Origin: Sphingobacterium sp. PCS056
GTDB lineage: Bacteria; Bacteroidota; Bacteroidia; Sphingobacteriales; Sphingobacteriaceae
Length of the DNA: 64,000 bases
Direction of reading: 5' to 3'
Assembly (NCBI RefSeq): GCF_023273895.1
Contig: NZ_CP096883.1
Coordinates: forward strand, 248,001 to 312,000
Under the pieces are notes generated by a model. That model did not search any database. It saw nothing but the letters and a program-made list of their open reading frames with translations, and was not told the DNA's origin. Shown piece by piece: positions 34,950-43,924 of this stretch; position 1 is the stretch's first letter, and each line of letters starts with the position of its first letter. Both the position numbers and the translations under genes were made by a program.

Positions 34950-35324
34950 TTATTTAATCTCAACAACAGCTCCAGCTTCTTCTAATTGTTGTTTCAAAGC
35001 TTCTGCTTCATCTTTAGAAACACCAGTTTTGATTTCTTTAGGAGCGCCATCAACTAAATCTTTAGCTTCTTTCAAGCCTAATCCAGCTAAATCTTTTACT
35101 AATTTAACTACAGCTAATTTAGCACCACCAGCTTCTTTCAAGATAACATCGAAAGATGTTTTCTCTTCAGCAGCAGCAGCACCTTCAGCTGGAGCAGCAG
35201 CAACTGCAACAGCAGCAGCAGCAGGCTCGATACCATACTCGTCTTTTAAGATATCAGCTAATTCTTTAACTTCTTTTACTGTTAAGTTTACTAACTGTTC
35301 AGCAAGTTGTTTTAAATCTGCCAT
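34950..35324 (-). CDS. rplL: Ribosomal protein bL12 (L7/L12)
   Basis: This 124-residue protein has an N-terminal dimerisation helix (residues 1-35), an Ala/Glu-rich hinge (about 35-55: [14 protein letters not shown]) and the globular C-terminal domain [20 protein letters not shown] with [19 protein letters not shown]. It forms the stalk that recruits translation factors. It lies 80 nt after rplJ. Confidence 0.99.
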   Translation of the reverse strand: MADLKQLAEQLVNLTVKEVKELADILKDEYGIEPAAAAVAVAAAPAEGAAAAEEKTSFDVILKEAGGAKLAVVKLVKDLAGLGLKEAKDLVDGAPKEIKTGVSKDEAEALKQQLEEAGAVVEIK

Positions 35325-35404
35325 TTTATTTTGAATTTTTGAATGTCGTTATGAAAAATTGTTATTAATAATAGAACGAATGTTTTATTTAAAAAGAGTA
35401 TTCG

Positions 35405-35923
35405 TTAACCTCTTTGTTCTAAAGCTTTTACTAAACCTGAAATTGTATTTCCACCCGATTGAAGAGCTGAAATAACATTCTTAGCAGGAGATTCCAATGC
35501 AGCGATAACGTCAGCGATGAGCTCATTTTTAGATTTAAGACTCACTAATGCTTTCAACTGATTGTCACCTACAAATGCAGTTTCTTGGATATAAGCAGCT
35601 TTTAACAAAGGTTTGTCACCTTCTTTACGTAAAGCTTGAATTAATTTCGCTGGAGCATTTGCGATTTCAGAAAACATCATTGTAGACGCACCTTTCAATG
35701 TACCTACGATCTCATCTGAATCGATACCAGCTTCGATTAATGCTTTTTTGATTAAAGTGTTTTTAACAGCTTTAATTTCAATATCACTTTCGAAACATTT
35801 GCGACGAATGCCATTCACTTTTTCTACCGATAAATTAGAAGTGTCAGTAATATAGAAATTACCGTAAGATTTAATCTGCTCGGCCAAAGCTTGAACAATT
35901 TCTTGTTTTTCTTCTTTTCTCAT
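35405..35923 (-). CDS. rplJ: Ribosomal protein uL10
   Basis: This 172-residue stalk base protein anchors the bL12 dimers. It begins MRKEEKQEIVQALAEQIKSY and shows the 23S-binding N-terminal domain (GIRRKCFESDIEIKAVKNTL) and a C-terminal helix. It starts 2 nt after the rplA stop, implying coupled translation. In many bacteria uL10-bL12 represses its own mRNA; no leader could be confirmed here. Confidence 0.98.
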   Translation of the reverse strand: MRKEEKQEIVQALAEQIKSYGNFYITDTSNLSVEKVNGIRRKCFESDIEIKAVKNTLIKKALIEAGIDSDEIVGTLKGASTMMFSEIANAPAKLIQALRKEGDKPLLKAAYIQETAFVGDNQLKALVSLKSKNELIADVIAALESPAKNVISALQSGGNTISGLVKALEQRG

Positions 35924-35925
35924 GA

Positions 35926-36624
35926 TTAAATACCCGCTACTGATTTAGTTTCAATATGAATACCAGGACTCATAGTTGATGAAATGTGAATGCTTTTAAA
36001 GTATGTTCCTTTAGCTGCAGACGGTTTCAAACGAGAGATAGTTTGTAATACCTCTAATGCGTTTTCATAAATTTTGTCTGCATCGAACGACGCTTTACCA
36101 ACTGAAGTATGGATGATACCAGTTTTATCAACTTTGAAATCAATCTTACCGCCTTTTACATCTGTTACTGCTTTACCTACTTCTGTAGTTACAGTACCAG
36201 TTTTAGGATTTGGCATTAAGTTTCTTGGACCTAAAATACGACCCAATTTACCTACTTTAGCCATCACACTAGGCATTGTAATAATGATATCAACGTCAGT
36301 CCAACCGCCTTCAATTTTACTGATATACTCATCTAAACCTACGAAATCAGCACCTGCTGCTTTAGCTTCTTCTTCCTTATCAGGAGTACATAAAACTAAA
36401 ACACGTACAGTTTTACCAGTTCCGTGAGGTAAAGTTGCAATACCACGAACCATTTGATTTGCTTTACGAGGATCTACGCCTAAACGAACGTCGATATCCA
36501 CAGAAGCATCGAATTTGGTCAATGAAATTTCTTTAACTAAAGCCGAAGCTTCTTTTAAAGAGTATGCTTTACCAGCTTCAATTTTGGATAGTGCCGCTTT
36601 TTGATTTTTTGTTAATCTAGCCAC
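35926..36624 (-). CDS. rplA: Ribosomal protein uL1
   Basis: This 232-residue L1 protein has [21 protein letters not shown] at the N-terminus and the RNA-binding motif [16 protein letters not shown]. The start codon is GTG at 36622-36624. uL1 binds 23S helix 76 and in many bacteria represses the rplK-rplA mRNA. It lies 22 nt after rplK. Confidence 0.98.
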   Translation of the reverse strand: MARLTKNQKAALSKIEAGKAYSLKEASALVKEISLTKFDASVDIDVRLGVDPRKANQMVRGIATLPHGTGKTVRVLVLCTPDKEEEAKAAGADFVGLDEYISKIEGGWTDVDIIITMPSVMAKVGKLGRILGPRNLMPNPKTGTVTTEVGKAVTDVKGGKIDFKVDKTGIIHTSVGKASFDADKIYENALEVLQTISRLKPSAAKGTYFKSIHISSTMSPGIHIETKSVAGI

Positions 36625-36646
36625 TTTTCTTAAATTGATTTCTTAA

Positions 36647-37090
36647 TTAATTGTTCCAAGGAGCATTACCTGATACAGTAATACCCATACTACGTGCTGT
36701 CCCAGCTACCATTCTCATAGCAGCATCTAAAGTAAACGCGTTTAAATCTACCATTTTATCTTTAGCAATAACTTCTACTTGTTCCCAAGTAACTGAAGCT
36801 ACTTTTTTACGGTTAGGCTCACCTGAACCGCTTTTTAAACCAGCAGTTTCTTTCAATTGAATAGCAACTGGTGGAGTTTTAATGATAAAATCAAAAGATT
36901 TATCGGCGTAAACTGTAATGACAACAGGCAATACTTTTCCTGGTTTGTCTTGCGTACGAGCATTGAACTGTTTACAGAAATCCATAATGTTCACACCCTT
37001 AGCACCTAACGCAGGTCCTACTGGTGGAGATGGATTCGCAGCTCCGCCCTTAACTTGTAATTTTACTAACGCACTGACTTCTTTTGCCAT
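36647..37090 (-). CDS. rplK: Ribosomal protein uL11
   Basis: This 147-residue protein shows the N-terminal Pro-rich motif [20 protein letters not shown] and a C-terminal domain with ARSMGITV. It binds the GTPase-associated centre of 23S rRNA. It is the first gene of the ribosomal-protein/RNA polymerase unit and has its own promoter (37200-37231) behind the nusG terminator. Confidence 0.98.
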   Translation of the reverse strand: MAKEVSALVKLQVKGGAANPSPPVGPALGAKGVNIMDFCKQFNARTQDKPGKVLPVVITVYADKSFDFIIKTPPVAIQLKETAGLKSGSGEPNRKKVASVTWEQVEVIAKDKMVDLNAFTLDAAMRMVAGTARSMGITVSGNAPWNN

Positions 37091-37199
37091 CTTGTTTTGA
37101 ATTAAATTATTAAATGTTTGTTAGTAAGTTGGAAGCAAATAACGTAACATTTATTATTTCACTTGGCTATTAACTTGCGTTTAACCACCAAATGAGGTG

Positions 37200-37231
37200 C
37201 AAAGATATGTATAATAAAAACTAAATACAAA
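37200..37231 (-). promoter_or_regulatory. rplK promoter
   Basis: On the minus strand TTTG (37228-37231) and TATCTTTG (37200-37207) are separated by 20 bp, matching the Bacteroidota consensus. The start site would lie about 100 nt before rplK, giving a leader long enough for uL1-type feedback. Confidence 0.82.
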
Positions 37232-37240
37232 TATTTTTCA

Positions 37241-37276
37241 ACATAAAAAGAGCAAAGGTTAAACTTTGCTCTTTTT
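37241..37276 (-). terminator. Terminator after nusG
   Basis: AAAAAGAGCAAAG pairs with CTTTGCTCTTTTT (13-bp stem, 6-nt loop) directly after the nusG stop. It divides the secE-nusG transcript from the rplK unit, whose promoter follows immediately. Confidence 0.92.
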
Positions 37277-37277
37277 A

Positions 37278-37823
37278 TTATTCTTTTTCTACTTGCATGT
37301 AGTTTAATTCCAATGGTGTTTTTCTTCCAAAAACTTTCACCATCACGATTAATTTCTTCTTGTCTTCGTGAACTTCTTCGATCTCACCAGTAAAACCGTT
37401 AAATGGACCATCATTCACTTTCACTGTTTCACCAACGTAGTATGGTACATTAATGGTCTCACCTTGCTCAGCCATCTCATCTACTTTACCTAAGATACGA
37501 TTAACTTCCGCTTGGCGTAAAGGAATAGCATTACCTGCTTTATCTCCTAAAAATCCAATAACACTATTAACTCCTTTAATGATATGCTCTAACTCACCAT
37601 CCAAAACAGCCTCTAACAAAACGTATCCAGGATAATAGTTACGCTCCTTAGCCACTTTTTTTCCATCACGCATCAAATAGTACTTCTCCATAGGAATCAA
37701 CACCTGAGTAACCAAATGCTCAATCCCTAAACGGCTCACTTCGGCATCAATATATTGCTTTACCTTCTTCTCCTTACCACTCACTGCACGAACTACGTAC
37801 CATTTTAAACTTTGATCTGCCAT
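37278..37823 (-). CDS. nusG: Transcription termination/antitermination factor NusG
   Basis: This 181-residue protein has the NGN domain (MADQSLKWYVVRAVSGKEKK, YYPGYVLLEA) and a C-terminal KOW domain (VKVNDGPFNGFTGEIEEVHE). It binds the clamp of RNA polymerase and links it to ribosomes or Rho. It lies 18 nt after secE and ends in a terminator. Confidence 0.98.
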   Translation of the reverse strand: MADQSLKWYVVRAVSGKEKKVKQYIDAEVSRLGIEHLVTQVLIPMEKYYLMRDGKKVAKERNYYPGYVLLEAVLDGELEHIIKGVNSVIGFLGDKAGNAIPLRQAEVNRILGKVDEMAEQGETINVPYYVGETVKVNDGPFNGFTGEIEEVHEDKKKLIVMVKVFGRKTPLELNYMQVEKE

Positions 37824-37841
37824 AAATAATGTTTGATGAAA

Positions 37842-38036
37842 TTAAGAAGCAATACCGTACAACAACTCCAATACGTTGCTTGAAGCTTTATCCATTATAA
37901 AAACCAATAATGCTATGATAACAGAAGCAACAAGTACGATCACAGCGGAGTTTTGTAACTGACCCCAAGTAGGCCAAGTAACCTTCTCTGTAATCTCGAC
38001 ATAAGAGTCTTTAAAAAAATCAAGTACTTTTGCCAT
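37842..38036 (-). CDS. secE: Preprotein translocase subunit SecE
   Basis: This 64-residue single-span form has the amphipathic helix FFKDSYVEITEKVTWPTW and one transmembrane segment (VIVLVASVIIALLVFIMDK). The start is the ATG at 38034-38036 (MAKVLDFFKD). The frame extends ten codons upstream, into tRNA-proximal sequence, without family similarity. It forms the SecYEG channel. Confidence 0.96.
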   Translation of the reverse strand: MAKVLDFFKDSYVEITEKVTWPTWGQLQNSAVIVLVASVIIALLVFIMDKASSNVLELLYGIAS

Positions 38037-38055
38037 TTTCAGTTTATTTATTAAG

Positions 38056-38126
38056 CACGGGAACAAGGATTCGAACCCTGATCAAAGGTTTTGGAGACCT
38101 CTATTCTACCGTTGAACTATTCCCGT
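38056..38126 (-). tRNA. tRNA-Trp (CCA)
   Basis: 71 nt. Acceptor ACGGGAA pairs with TTCCCGT, the anticodon loop CTCCAAA gives CCA and the discriminator is G. It lies 19 nt upstream of secE and shares its promoter, the usual tuf-trnW-secE-nusG arrangement. Confidence 0.96.
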
Positions 38127-38147
38127 GTATTTCTTATTTTGATGATG

Positions 38148-38179
38148 CAAATATAGTGTTTTAAACTATCTCCTGCAAA
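38148..38179 (-). promoter_or_regulatory. Promoter of tRNA-Trp-secE-nusG
   Basis: TTTG (38176-38179) and TATATTTG (38148-38155) on the minus strand are 20 bp apart, fitting the Bacteroidota consensus. The start site would be about 15 nt before the tRNA. Confidence 0.82.
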
Positions 38180-38223
38180 TATTTTTAATCTTTTTTTATT
38201 GTTTTTTAATCAATATTTCAGAT

Positions 38224-38261
38224 TGAAAAAATAAGCTAATCAGTATGAACTGATTAGCTTA
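38224..38261 (-). terminator. Terminator after tuf
   Basis: A 13-bp perfect stem (TAAGCTAATCAGT / ACTGATTAGCTTA, 4-nt loop) is followed on the minus strand by TTTTTTC. It lies 30 nt past the tuf stop. Confidence 0.93.
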
Positions 38262-38290
38262 CTATATGGTGATTTTAGAATCTTTTCAGA

Positions 38291-39475
38291 TTATAAAATT
38301 TCAGTTACCTGACCAGCACCTACAGTTCTACCACCTTCACGGATAGCGAAACGTAGACCTTTTTCCATAGCGATAGGAGAGATCAATTTAACAGTGATCG
38401 TAACGTTATCACCTGGCATAACCATTTCAGTACCTTCAGCTAATGAAATCTCACCAGTTACATCTGTTGTACGGAAATAGAATTGAGGACGGTATTTGTT
38501 AAAGAATGGTGTGTGACGACCACCTTCAGCTTTTGATAAAACGTAAACCTCAGCTTTGAAATAATCGTGAGGAGTTACTGATCCTGGTTTACAGATAACC
38601 ATACCACGTTTGATATCAGTTTTCTCAATACCACGTAACAATAAACCTACGTTATCACCAGCTTCACCGTAATCTAAAATTTTACGGAACATCTCAACAC
38701 CAGTTACTGTAGATTTTAAGTTCTCAGCACCCATACCTAAGATTTCAACTGGATCTCCAGAGTTGATTACACCTCTTTCAATACGACCTGTAGCAACAGT
38801 ACCACGACCTGTGATCGAGAATACATCCTCTACTGGCATTAAGAAAGGTAATTCAGTTAAACGTGGAGGGATTGGAATGTAGTTATCAACAGCATCCATT
38901 AATTCCATAATTTTAGCAACCCACTCAGGCTCACCGTTAAGAGCTCCTAAAGCAGAACCTTTAATTACTGGAACATCATCTCCTGGATAATCGTAGAATG
39001 ATAATAATTCACGAACTTCCATTTCAACTAAGTCTAATAATTCTTCATCATCTACTAAGTCAGTTTTGTTTAAGAAAACAACTAAAGCAGGGATACCTAC
39101 TTGACGACCTAATAAGATGTGCTCACGCGTTTGAGGCATAGGACCATCAGTAGCAGCAACTACGATGATAGCGCCATCCATTTGAGCAGCACCAGTAACC
39201 ATGTTTTTCACGTAATCGGCGTGACCTGGACAGTCAACGTGCGCATAGTGACGGTTAGCTGTTGAGTACTCAACGTGTGCAGTATTAATAGTGATACCAC
39301 GCTCTTTTTCTTCAGGAGCAGAGTCAATTGAATCAAATGAACGAGCTTCTGATAAACCTGCGTCTGCTAATACTTTAGTAATAGCTGCAGTTGTAGTAGT
39401 TTTACCGTGGTCAACGTGACCGATTGTACCAATGTTTAAGTGTGGTTTACTACGGTCAAATTTCTCTTTTGCCAT
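38291..39475 (-). CDS. tuf: Elongation factor Tu
   Basis: This 394-residue GTPase carries aminoacyl-tRNA to the ribosome. G1 is [17 protein letters not shown]3 is [12 protein letters not shown] and G4 is NKTDLVDD; the two beta-barrel domains follow, ending [13 protein letters not shown]. Start [20 protein letters not shown] is the family N-terminus. It follows four tRNA genes on the same strand and ends in a strong terminator. Confidence 0.99.
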   Translation of the reverse strand: MAKEKFDRSKPHLNIGTIGHVDHGKTTTTAAITKVLADAGLSEARSFDSIDSAPEEKERGITINTAHVEYSTANRHYAHVDCPGHADYVKNMVTGAAQMDGAIIVVAATDGPMPQTREHILLGRQVGIPALVVFLNKTDLVDDEELLDLVEMEVRELLSFYDYPGDDVPVIKGSALGALNGEPEWVAKIMELMDAVDNYIPIPPRLTELPFLMPVEDVFSITGRGTVATGRIERGVINSGDPVEILGMGAENLKSTVTGVEMFRKILDYGEAGDNVGLLLRGIEKTDIKRGMVICKPGSVTPHDYFKAEVYVLSKAEGGRHTPFFNKYRPQFYFRTTDVTGEISLAEGTEMVMPGDNVTITVKLISPIAMEKGLRFAIREGGRTVGAGQVTEIL

Positions 39476-39531
39476 GTTTATGCGAATTAGTAATTATAAA
39501 TATTTCTCTATTTGTTATACAATGTTGTACG

Positions 39532-39603
<72 letters not shown>

Positions 39604-39698
39604 TTTTCGAAAATTCCTTCTACAGATTAATGCCTCCACCTTTAGATATAATATTATCAAAGAAGACAGAGACTAAAAATCAATACTTAAAAATTTGA

Positions 39699-39771
39699 GC
39701 GGAAGACGAGGTTCGAACTCGCGACCTATAGCTTGGAAGGCTATCGCTCTACCAACTGAGCTACTTCCGCT
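39699..39771 (-). tRNA. tRNA-Gly (TCC)
   Basis: 73 nt. Acceptor GCGGAAG pairs with CTTCCGC and the anticodon loop CTTCCAA gives TCC. No CCA encoded. Confidence 0.96.
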
Positions 39772-39828
39772 TTGTTTGCGATTTTACTTTAGACTTTCAT
39801 CTACTAACAGCTCGCAAACTGTTTGGTG

Positions 39829-39909
39829 TGGGGGGAGAAGGATTCGAACCTTCGAAACCGAAGTAACGGATTTACAGTCCGTCCCATTTGACCGCTCTGG
39901 AACCCCCCC
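39829..39909 (-). tRNA. tRNA-Tyr (GTA)
   Basis: 81 nt with the long variable arm of a class II tRNA (ACTTCGGTTTC region). Acceptor of seven G pairs with TCCCCCC (one G-U), anticodon loop CTGTAAA gives GTA. Confidence 0.95.
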
Positions 39910-39930
39910 ATAACTATAAAGTTATGTTTG

Positions 39931-40003
<73 letters not shown>

Positions 40004-40169
40004 GTTTCTATTTAAAAGCATTTAATCTCTAAACTTTATTTCTTTTGTTTAGCGAGTGCAAATATCTATTTTAATTTCGACATGTGCAAGCTTTTTTTTA
40101 TTTTTTTTCACTCTTAAAAGAACTATCAAACTTTCTGAAGTAGCATCGCTATTTCCCCGTTTGCTGATG

Positions 40170-40199
40170 CAAAGATATACACTAAACCCACATTACAAA
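40170..40199 (-). promoter_or_regulatory. Promoter of the tRNA-tuf unit
   Basis: TTTG (40196-40199) and TATCTTTG (40170-40177) on the minus strand with an 18-bp spacer. It lies about 165 nt before tRNA-Thr(TGT). The remaining sequence between 40003 and 40456 holds no gene that I can support. Confidence 0.78.
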
Positions 40200-40423
40200 A
40201 ATATTTTTTTAAAAAAAACACGTCTTTTTCACAACACTACTGATACGCAGATAAATAAATTTCAATGAAAATATGACATTTTAGAATGTTGGCTCAAAAT
40301 TTCATAGATCCATTATAAAATTAGGATTATTGACAGGCACCATACCCATAATGGTATCACCATCATAAGTCTAAAAAATCGATACCAATGAATAAATTTG
40401 TTTCCTATATGACGCAATTAAAA

Positions 40424-40452
40424 TTGTAAATAAAAAAAATTATCTAAGTTTG
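40424..40452 (+). promoter_or_regulatory. Promoter touching the start of the barrel-protein gene
   Basis: TTG (40424-40426) and TAAGTTTG (40445-40452) on the plus strand are 18 bp apart. The -7 box ends 3 nt before the ATG at 40456, so transcription would begin at or next to the start codon, which suggests a leaderless mRNA. Confidence 0.55.
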
Positions 40453-40455
40453 GCC

Positions 40456-41619
40456 ATGCAAAATCCAGATCAAAATAAAGTGATCAAAATATTAGTATCG
40501 ATACTATTCATTGTTTTTATCACCATTACGAACACTTTAAAAGCTCAAAATCTACTAGAAAAAGTAACTAAAAAAGTCTTTTCCACCTCCAAAGATTCGA
40601 CCAGATCTGGAGTTTTTATGATTTTGCCAGCATTAGGTTATGCACAAGAGACAGGTGCCGAATATGGAATTGCCAGCAATTACAACTTCTATTTGAATAA
40701 AAAAGATAGCAGTATCAGATCATCAAACATTCTATTGATGGGTACATATACAACCAAAAAACAGTCAAATATCAAATTACAAGCCGACATTTGGACGGAC
40801 AACAACGATTACCATATTATTTCAGAACTCCGTTATCGCAATTGGCCATCTAATTTTTATGGTATAGGCATGGATACTAAAAAGGTAGATGAAGACTTAA
40901 TCAGTCAAAAATTATTCCGAGCAAAATTAGAAGTAGAAAAAAGAATGGCTTCTAATTACTATGCGGGAGTAAATATACAATATGATTATGTCCAGTTTCA
41001 TGATCGAGAACCCGGTGGTATATTTGATCAAACTGCTATCATTGGGAAAAATGGAGGTCAGCAATTACTTTTGGGAATTTCTCAATTGTATGACAACCGA
41101 AACCATGTATCTTATACAACTCATGGTTATTATGCTAGAGCAAAATTAGCCTATGCGCCCAAATTATGGACGAAAGAAGATTTTGAAGGAGCTAATGTTG
41201 ATGTCGACCTTCGCGGTTTTTTTCCTTTACACAAAAAAGTAACACTAGCGGCACAGGCTATTTATAGAACAACATTTGGGAAAACGATTCCATACTATGC
41301 ATATCGAGATCTTGGTGGTGACATGATGATGCGTGGTTATTATATCGGTCGTTATAAGGATAAAAATTATCTCGCCTCGCAAGCCGAATTACGTTACCGT
41401 TTTCATCCTAGATTTGCTGTTGCAGGATTTACAGGAATAGGTTCCGTCTTTTCTAAAGAATATCAGGCGCGTTTTGTTCCTTCCTATGGAGGTGGGCTAC
41501 GCTACTTCTTCAGTCTGGAGCATAATAGCAATATCCGTCTTGATTATGCTTATGGTGAACGGCGGCCTGGTGAAAAACGACAATCTGGATTTTATTTGTC
41601 ACTTAGTGAAGCATTTTAA
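40456..41619 (+). CDS. Surface-antigen (BamA/TamA barrel) outer-membrane protein without POTRA domains
   Basis: This protein of about 387 residues has an N-terminal signal (VIKILVSILFIVFITITNTLKA) and then a 16-strand-type barrel. Late motifs YRDLGGDMMMRGYYIGRYKD (the RGY/RGF element), AELRYRF and VAGFTGIGSVF are typical of the bacterial surface antigen family, and the last residue is Phe. There is no room for POTRA repeats, so it is not BamA itself; the role could be lipid or protein handling in the outer membrane. I chose the ATG at 40456; the frame also opens at a TTG two codons earlier, which overlaps the -7 box. Confidence 0.82.
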   Translation: MQNPDQNKVIKILVSILFIVFITITNTLKAQNLLEKVTKKVFSTSKDSTRSGVFMILPALGYAQETGAEYGIASNYNFYLNKKDSSIRSSNILLMGTYTTKKQSNIKLQADIWTDNNDYHIISELRYRNWPSNFYGIGMDTKKVDEDLISQKLFRAKLEVEKRMASNYYAGVNIQYDYVQFHDREPGGIFDQTAIIGKNGGQQLLLGISQLYDNRNHVSYTTHGYYARAKLAYAPKLWTKEDFEGANVDVDLRGFFPLHKKVTLAAQAIYRTTFGKTIPYYAYRDLGGDMMMRGYYIGRYKDKNYLASQAELRYRFHPRFAVAGFTGIGSVFSKEYQARFVPSYGGGLRYFFSLEHNSNIRLDYAYGERRPGEKRQSGFYLSLSEAF

Positions 41620-41640
41620 AAAGATATTTCCTGGTGTTTT

Positions 41641-41668
41641 GATCACCTTTTTTTCATATAAGGTGATC
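41641..41668. repeat. Inverted repeat between convergent genes
   Basis: GATCACCTT and AAGGTGATC form a 9-bp stem with a 10-nt loop, placed between two converging genes. There is no T run on either strand after the stem, so termination is only a weak possibility. Confidence 0.45.
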
Positions 41669-41696
41669 GATCCTAATTTCACAACTGCCTTTCCTT

Positions 41697-42224
41697 TTAA
41701 AAACGAATGATAAAGTCTTCTTTCCTTTGCCCTTTTCTAAAAAAAACCAATCCAAGATGGAAAAGATCGATAGTCACGACAACCTTTGAATGCTGCTTTA
41801 AAAATCTCCAAGACTTTTCTTGATCTTTTGAAAGATGAGGGCTATCAACAATGATTATATCATCTTCTTGCATCTCAAATAGTATTTTTTGATAATCATC
41901 GACCGTATTGATATAATAAATTGCTCGCTGGGCCAAGATCGTACAGTTACGTTCAAATAACTTGACCAGATCGGGATCATTTGATTTATCGGATATTTTA
42001 TAGGTGCCAAATGGAAACGTTCTTAGCAAACGCTCTACAAATAAATAGTTCTTCTCTTCCCTCTTCCCTGCCCTTTTATAGCATAACGGCACAGCATTCA
42101 CCTCATCAACCGTAGGCTTTCGATAAAGAACTTGATCGACCAATTGATATACAAAAGGTGAATGAGTTCCATGGCGACTATGAGAAACTAAATAATGACG
42201 TAAAGATTTTAGATAATACTGCAT
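41697..42224 (-). CDS. Methyltransferase-like protein lacking a visible SAM site
   Basis: This 175-residue protein keeps both ends of a Bacteroidota family annotated as class I SAM-dependent methyltransferase. The N-terminal block is SRHGTHSPFVYQLVDQVLY and the C-terminal block is VTIDLFHLGLVFFRKGQRKE. Family members as I know them are about 230-270 residues, with a Rossmann motif like EIGTSLGLGT between these blocks. Here that motif is absent and the middle is short (LLRTFPFGTYKISDKSNDPD), although DDIIIVDSPH may be a remnant of the later strand. It is probably not a working methyltransferase. TAAATTTG at 42233-42240 could be a -7 box placing the start site next to the ATG. Confidence 0.6.
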   Translation of the reverse strand: MQYYLKSLRHYLVSHSRHGTHSPFVYQLVDQVLYRKPTVDEVNAVPLCYKRAGKREEKNYLFVERLLRTFPFGTYKISDKSNDPDLVKLFERNCTILAQRAIYYINTVDDYQKILFEMQEDDIIIVDSPHLSKDQEKSWRFLKQHSKVVVTIDLFHLGLVFFRKGQRKEDFIIRF

Positions 42225-42312
42225 GTAGAGGACAAATTTACATAGAGTAATACAAATTCCTATTAAATGAATACCAAATTCGGTATTAACATAGATTTAA
42301 CTACCCCATTGT

Positions 42313-42384
42313 TTAGGGATAATAGGGGGTTAATAGGGTTTTACCCCTATTAACCCCCTACTATCCCCCTATTAACCCCCTATT
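42313..42384. repeat. G/C-run inverted and direct repeat element
   Basis: The 16-bp word TAGGGGGTTAATAGGG (42323-42338) is followed by its exact reverse complement at 42345-42360 and again at 42367-42382. A degenerate partial copy (TTAGGGATAATAGGG) precedes it. The first two form a long perfect hairpin with a 6-nt loop. It lies between the methyltransferase-like gene and the histidine kinase gene in otherwise empty sequence (42225-42601). It may be a transcription barrier, a protein-binding array or a small dispersed intergenic element. Confidence 0.75.
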
Positions 42385-42549
42385 ATATCTCTGTTAAAGT
42401 AGAATTTGATACAAAGTTAGTAGGATGTTGATCAAGAAAAAAACTAATGAAATTTTTTGCTTAAGCAGGTAAAATATAAGATACTCATGTATTCCTATTT
42501 CACATGGAACATTTTAGGATGGCCGATTAGAAAATGCAGAAGCACAAAG

Positions 42550-42573
42550 GCTAACCAGTGGAGAACTGTTAGC
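42550..42573 (-). terminator. Weak terminator-like hairpin after the histidine kinase
   Basis: On the minus strand GCTAACAGT pairs with ACTGGTTAGC (9 bp with one bulge, 5-nt loop), followed by CTTTGTG. It is 29 nt past the stop at 42602 and could end the tolC-regulator-kinase transcript, but the T run is poor. Confidence 0.4.
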
Positions 42574-42601
42574 GATTAAGATAATATATTGTAAGGATGA
42601 T

Positions 42602-43921
42602 CTAAAATTGCAAAATAAAGACACTTCCTTTTCCTTCTTCACTATTTACAAAGATCGTCCCTTTATGCAAAAGCATAATTTGCTTACTTAATGTTAATCC
42701 AACTCCTGTTCCAGTTTTTTTTGTTGTAAAGAAAGGTGTGAAAATCTGTTCTTGTAAATCCGCAGCTATACCAATACCATTATCCTCTATCCGTATCTGT
42801 ATTTTACCATCCATCTCTATGGCAGAAAGACTGATATAGGCATCATCTTTTGATTTCACAGCATCGATCGCATTAAGCATCAAATTGATGATAACCTGTT
42901 CGATCAAATTAACATCTGCGTGCAACACTAATCTGGTATTCTTAAGTATAATATCAACATCTACATTCTTCTGAATGATGGTCGGTTCCAATAATTGATA
43001 GATATGTTCAAAAAGCTGAGCAACAGCAATAGGTGTAAGCAAAGGCTCATCTACCTTATTGATCATCCGATAGCTTTTCGCAAAATGTAACAGCCCTTGA
43101 CTTCTTCTTTGAATTGTAGAAATACCGACTTTCAAATCTTCAATATCTTCCACACCTCTGAAGTGATTTAGTCTTCCATTTAGCGTTTCAGCGAGTGAAC
43201 TTATGGGAGCAATCGAGTTCATGATTTCATGTGTCAATACCCTTAAAAGCTTTTGCCATGCTTTTGTTTCAGTTTCATCCATTGCTTCATTGATATTTTG
43301 ATAAACGACAATTCGAAATACCGCATCTTGTGTTTCGAAGCTAGAACTTTGAATAAGCAACTTTATTTTTCCTTTATTCGATTGAACAGATTCCATCTGT
43401 TGCTGCCCAACATCCAAGCGCATCGTTTTTTCATAAAGTTCTTCATGCTTTTTTTTAAGGGCAGAGATATTACCTAAATGCGGCATATGAAACAATTGTT
43501 TGAAAGCATCATTTACCCACATTACTTTACCCGTATCCAATTGATAAAAGATAATAGCAGAATTCAGCATATTGATCACCCGATCCAGATATTGATGCTG
43601 GATCTCCTTATCTATACTAATCTCTTTATATGTATCATTGATCTGATTAAAAGCAGTAAAAAGCTTTCCTTCTGTTGATTTTGGATTTTTAACGACAAAT
43701 CTGCGGGTAAAGTCGTGGTATTTTACCGCTTCAGAAAACTCGACGAGTTGCTTTGATAGATAATGTATCTGTTGATAAAAGCGATAGGCGAAACCAGAAA
43801 TGAACAAAAAAAGGAATACAGCGTACGTATACCATCCCTTAAATACGAAGTAGGACGCTACAGTACATCCGACTAATAAAAAAATAAGTTTAATTACATT
43901 AATAAATCGATTACCTTTCAT
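42602..43921 (-). CDS. NtrB-type sensor histidine kinase
   Basis: This 439-residue membrane kinase has two transmembrane segments (about 9-27 and 31-48), a linker, a PAS-like domain (about 105-215: VINMLNSAIIFYQ, VMWVNDAFKQLF) and a catalytic core. The phospho-acceptor is His231 in LTHEIMNSIAPISSL (HExxN type). ATP-binding boxes are NLMLNAIDAV, DNGIGI, FTPFFTTK and GTGVGLTLSKQI. There is almost no periplasmic loop between the two segments, so sensing is likely within the membrane or through PAS. It starts 3 nt after the response regulator and must be its partner. Confidence 0.93.
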   Translation of the reverse strand: MKGNRFINVIKLIFLLVGCTVASYFVFKGWYTYAVFLFLFISGFAYRFYQQIHYLSKQLVEFSEAVKYHDFTRRFVVKNPKSTEGKLFTAFNQINDTYKEISIDKEIQHQYLDRVINMLNSAIIFYQLDTGKVMWVNDAFKQLFHMPHLGNISALKKKHEELYEKTMRLDVGQQQMESVQSNKGKIKLLIQSSSFETQDAVFRIVVYQNINEAMDETETKAWQKLLRVLTHEIMNSIAPISSLAETLNGRLNHFRGVEDIEDLKVGISTIQRRSQGLLHFAKSYRMINKVDEPLLTPIAVAQLFEHIYQLLEPTIIQKNVDVDIILKNTRLVLHADVNLIEQVIINLMLNAIDAVKSKDDAYISLSAIEMDGKIQIRIEDNGIGIAADLQEQIFTPFFTTKKTGTGVGLTLSKQIMLLHKGTIFVNSEEGKGSVFILQF

Positions 43922-43924
43922 AGG

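Noticed and set aside
40056..40268. 70-codon plus-strand frame between tRNA-Thr and the barrel-protein gene
   Set aside because: It covers the tRNA-tuf promoter on the other strand and has low-complexity, Lys/Phe-rich translation.
42313..42384. CRISPR-like or telomere-like array
   Set aside because: Only three copies, with unequal spacing and mixed orientation; no cas genes in the window.
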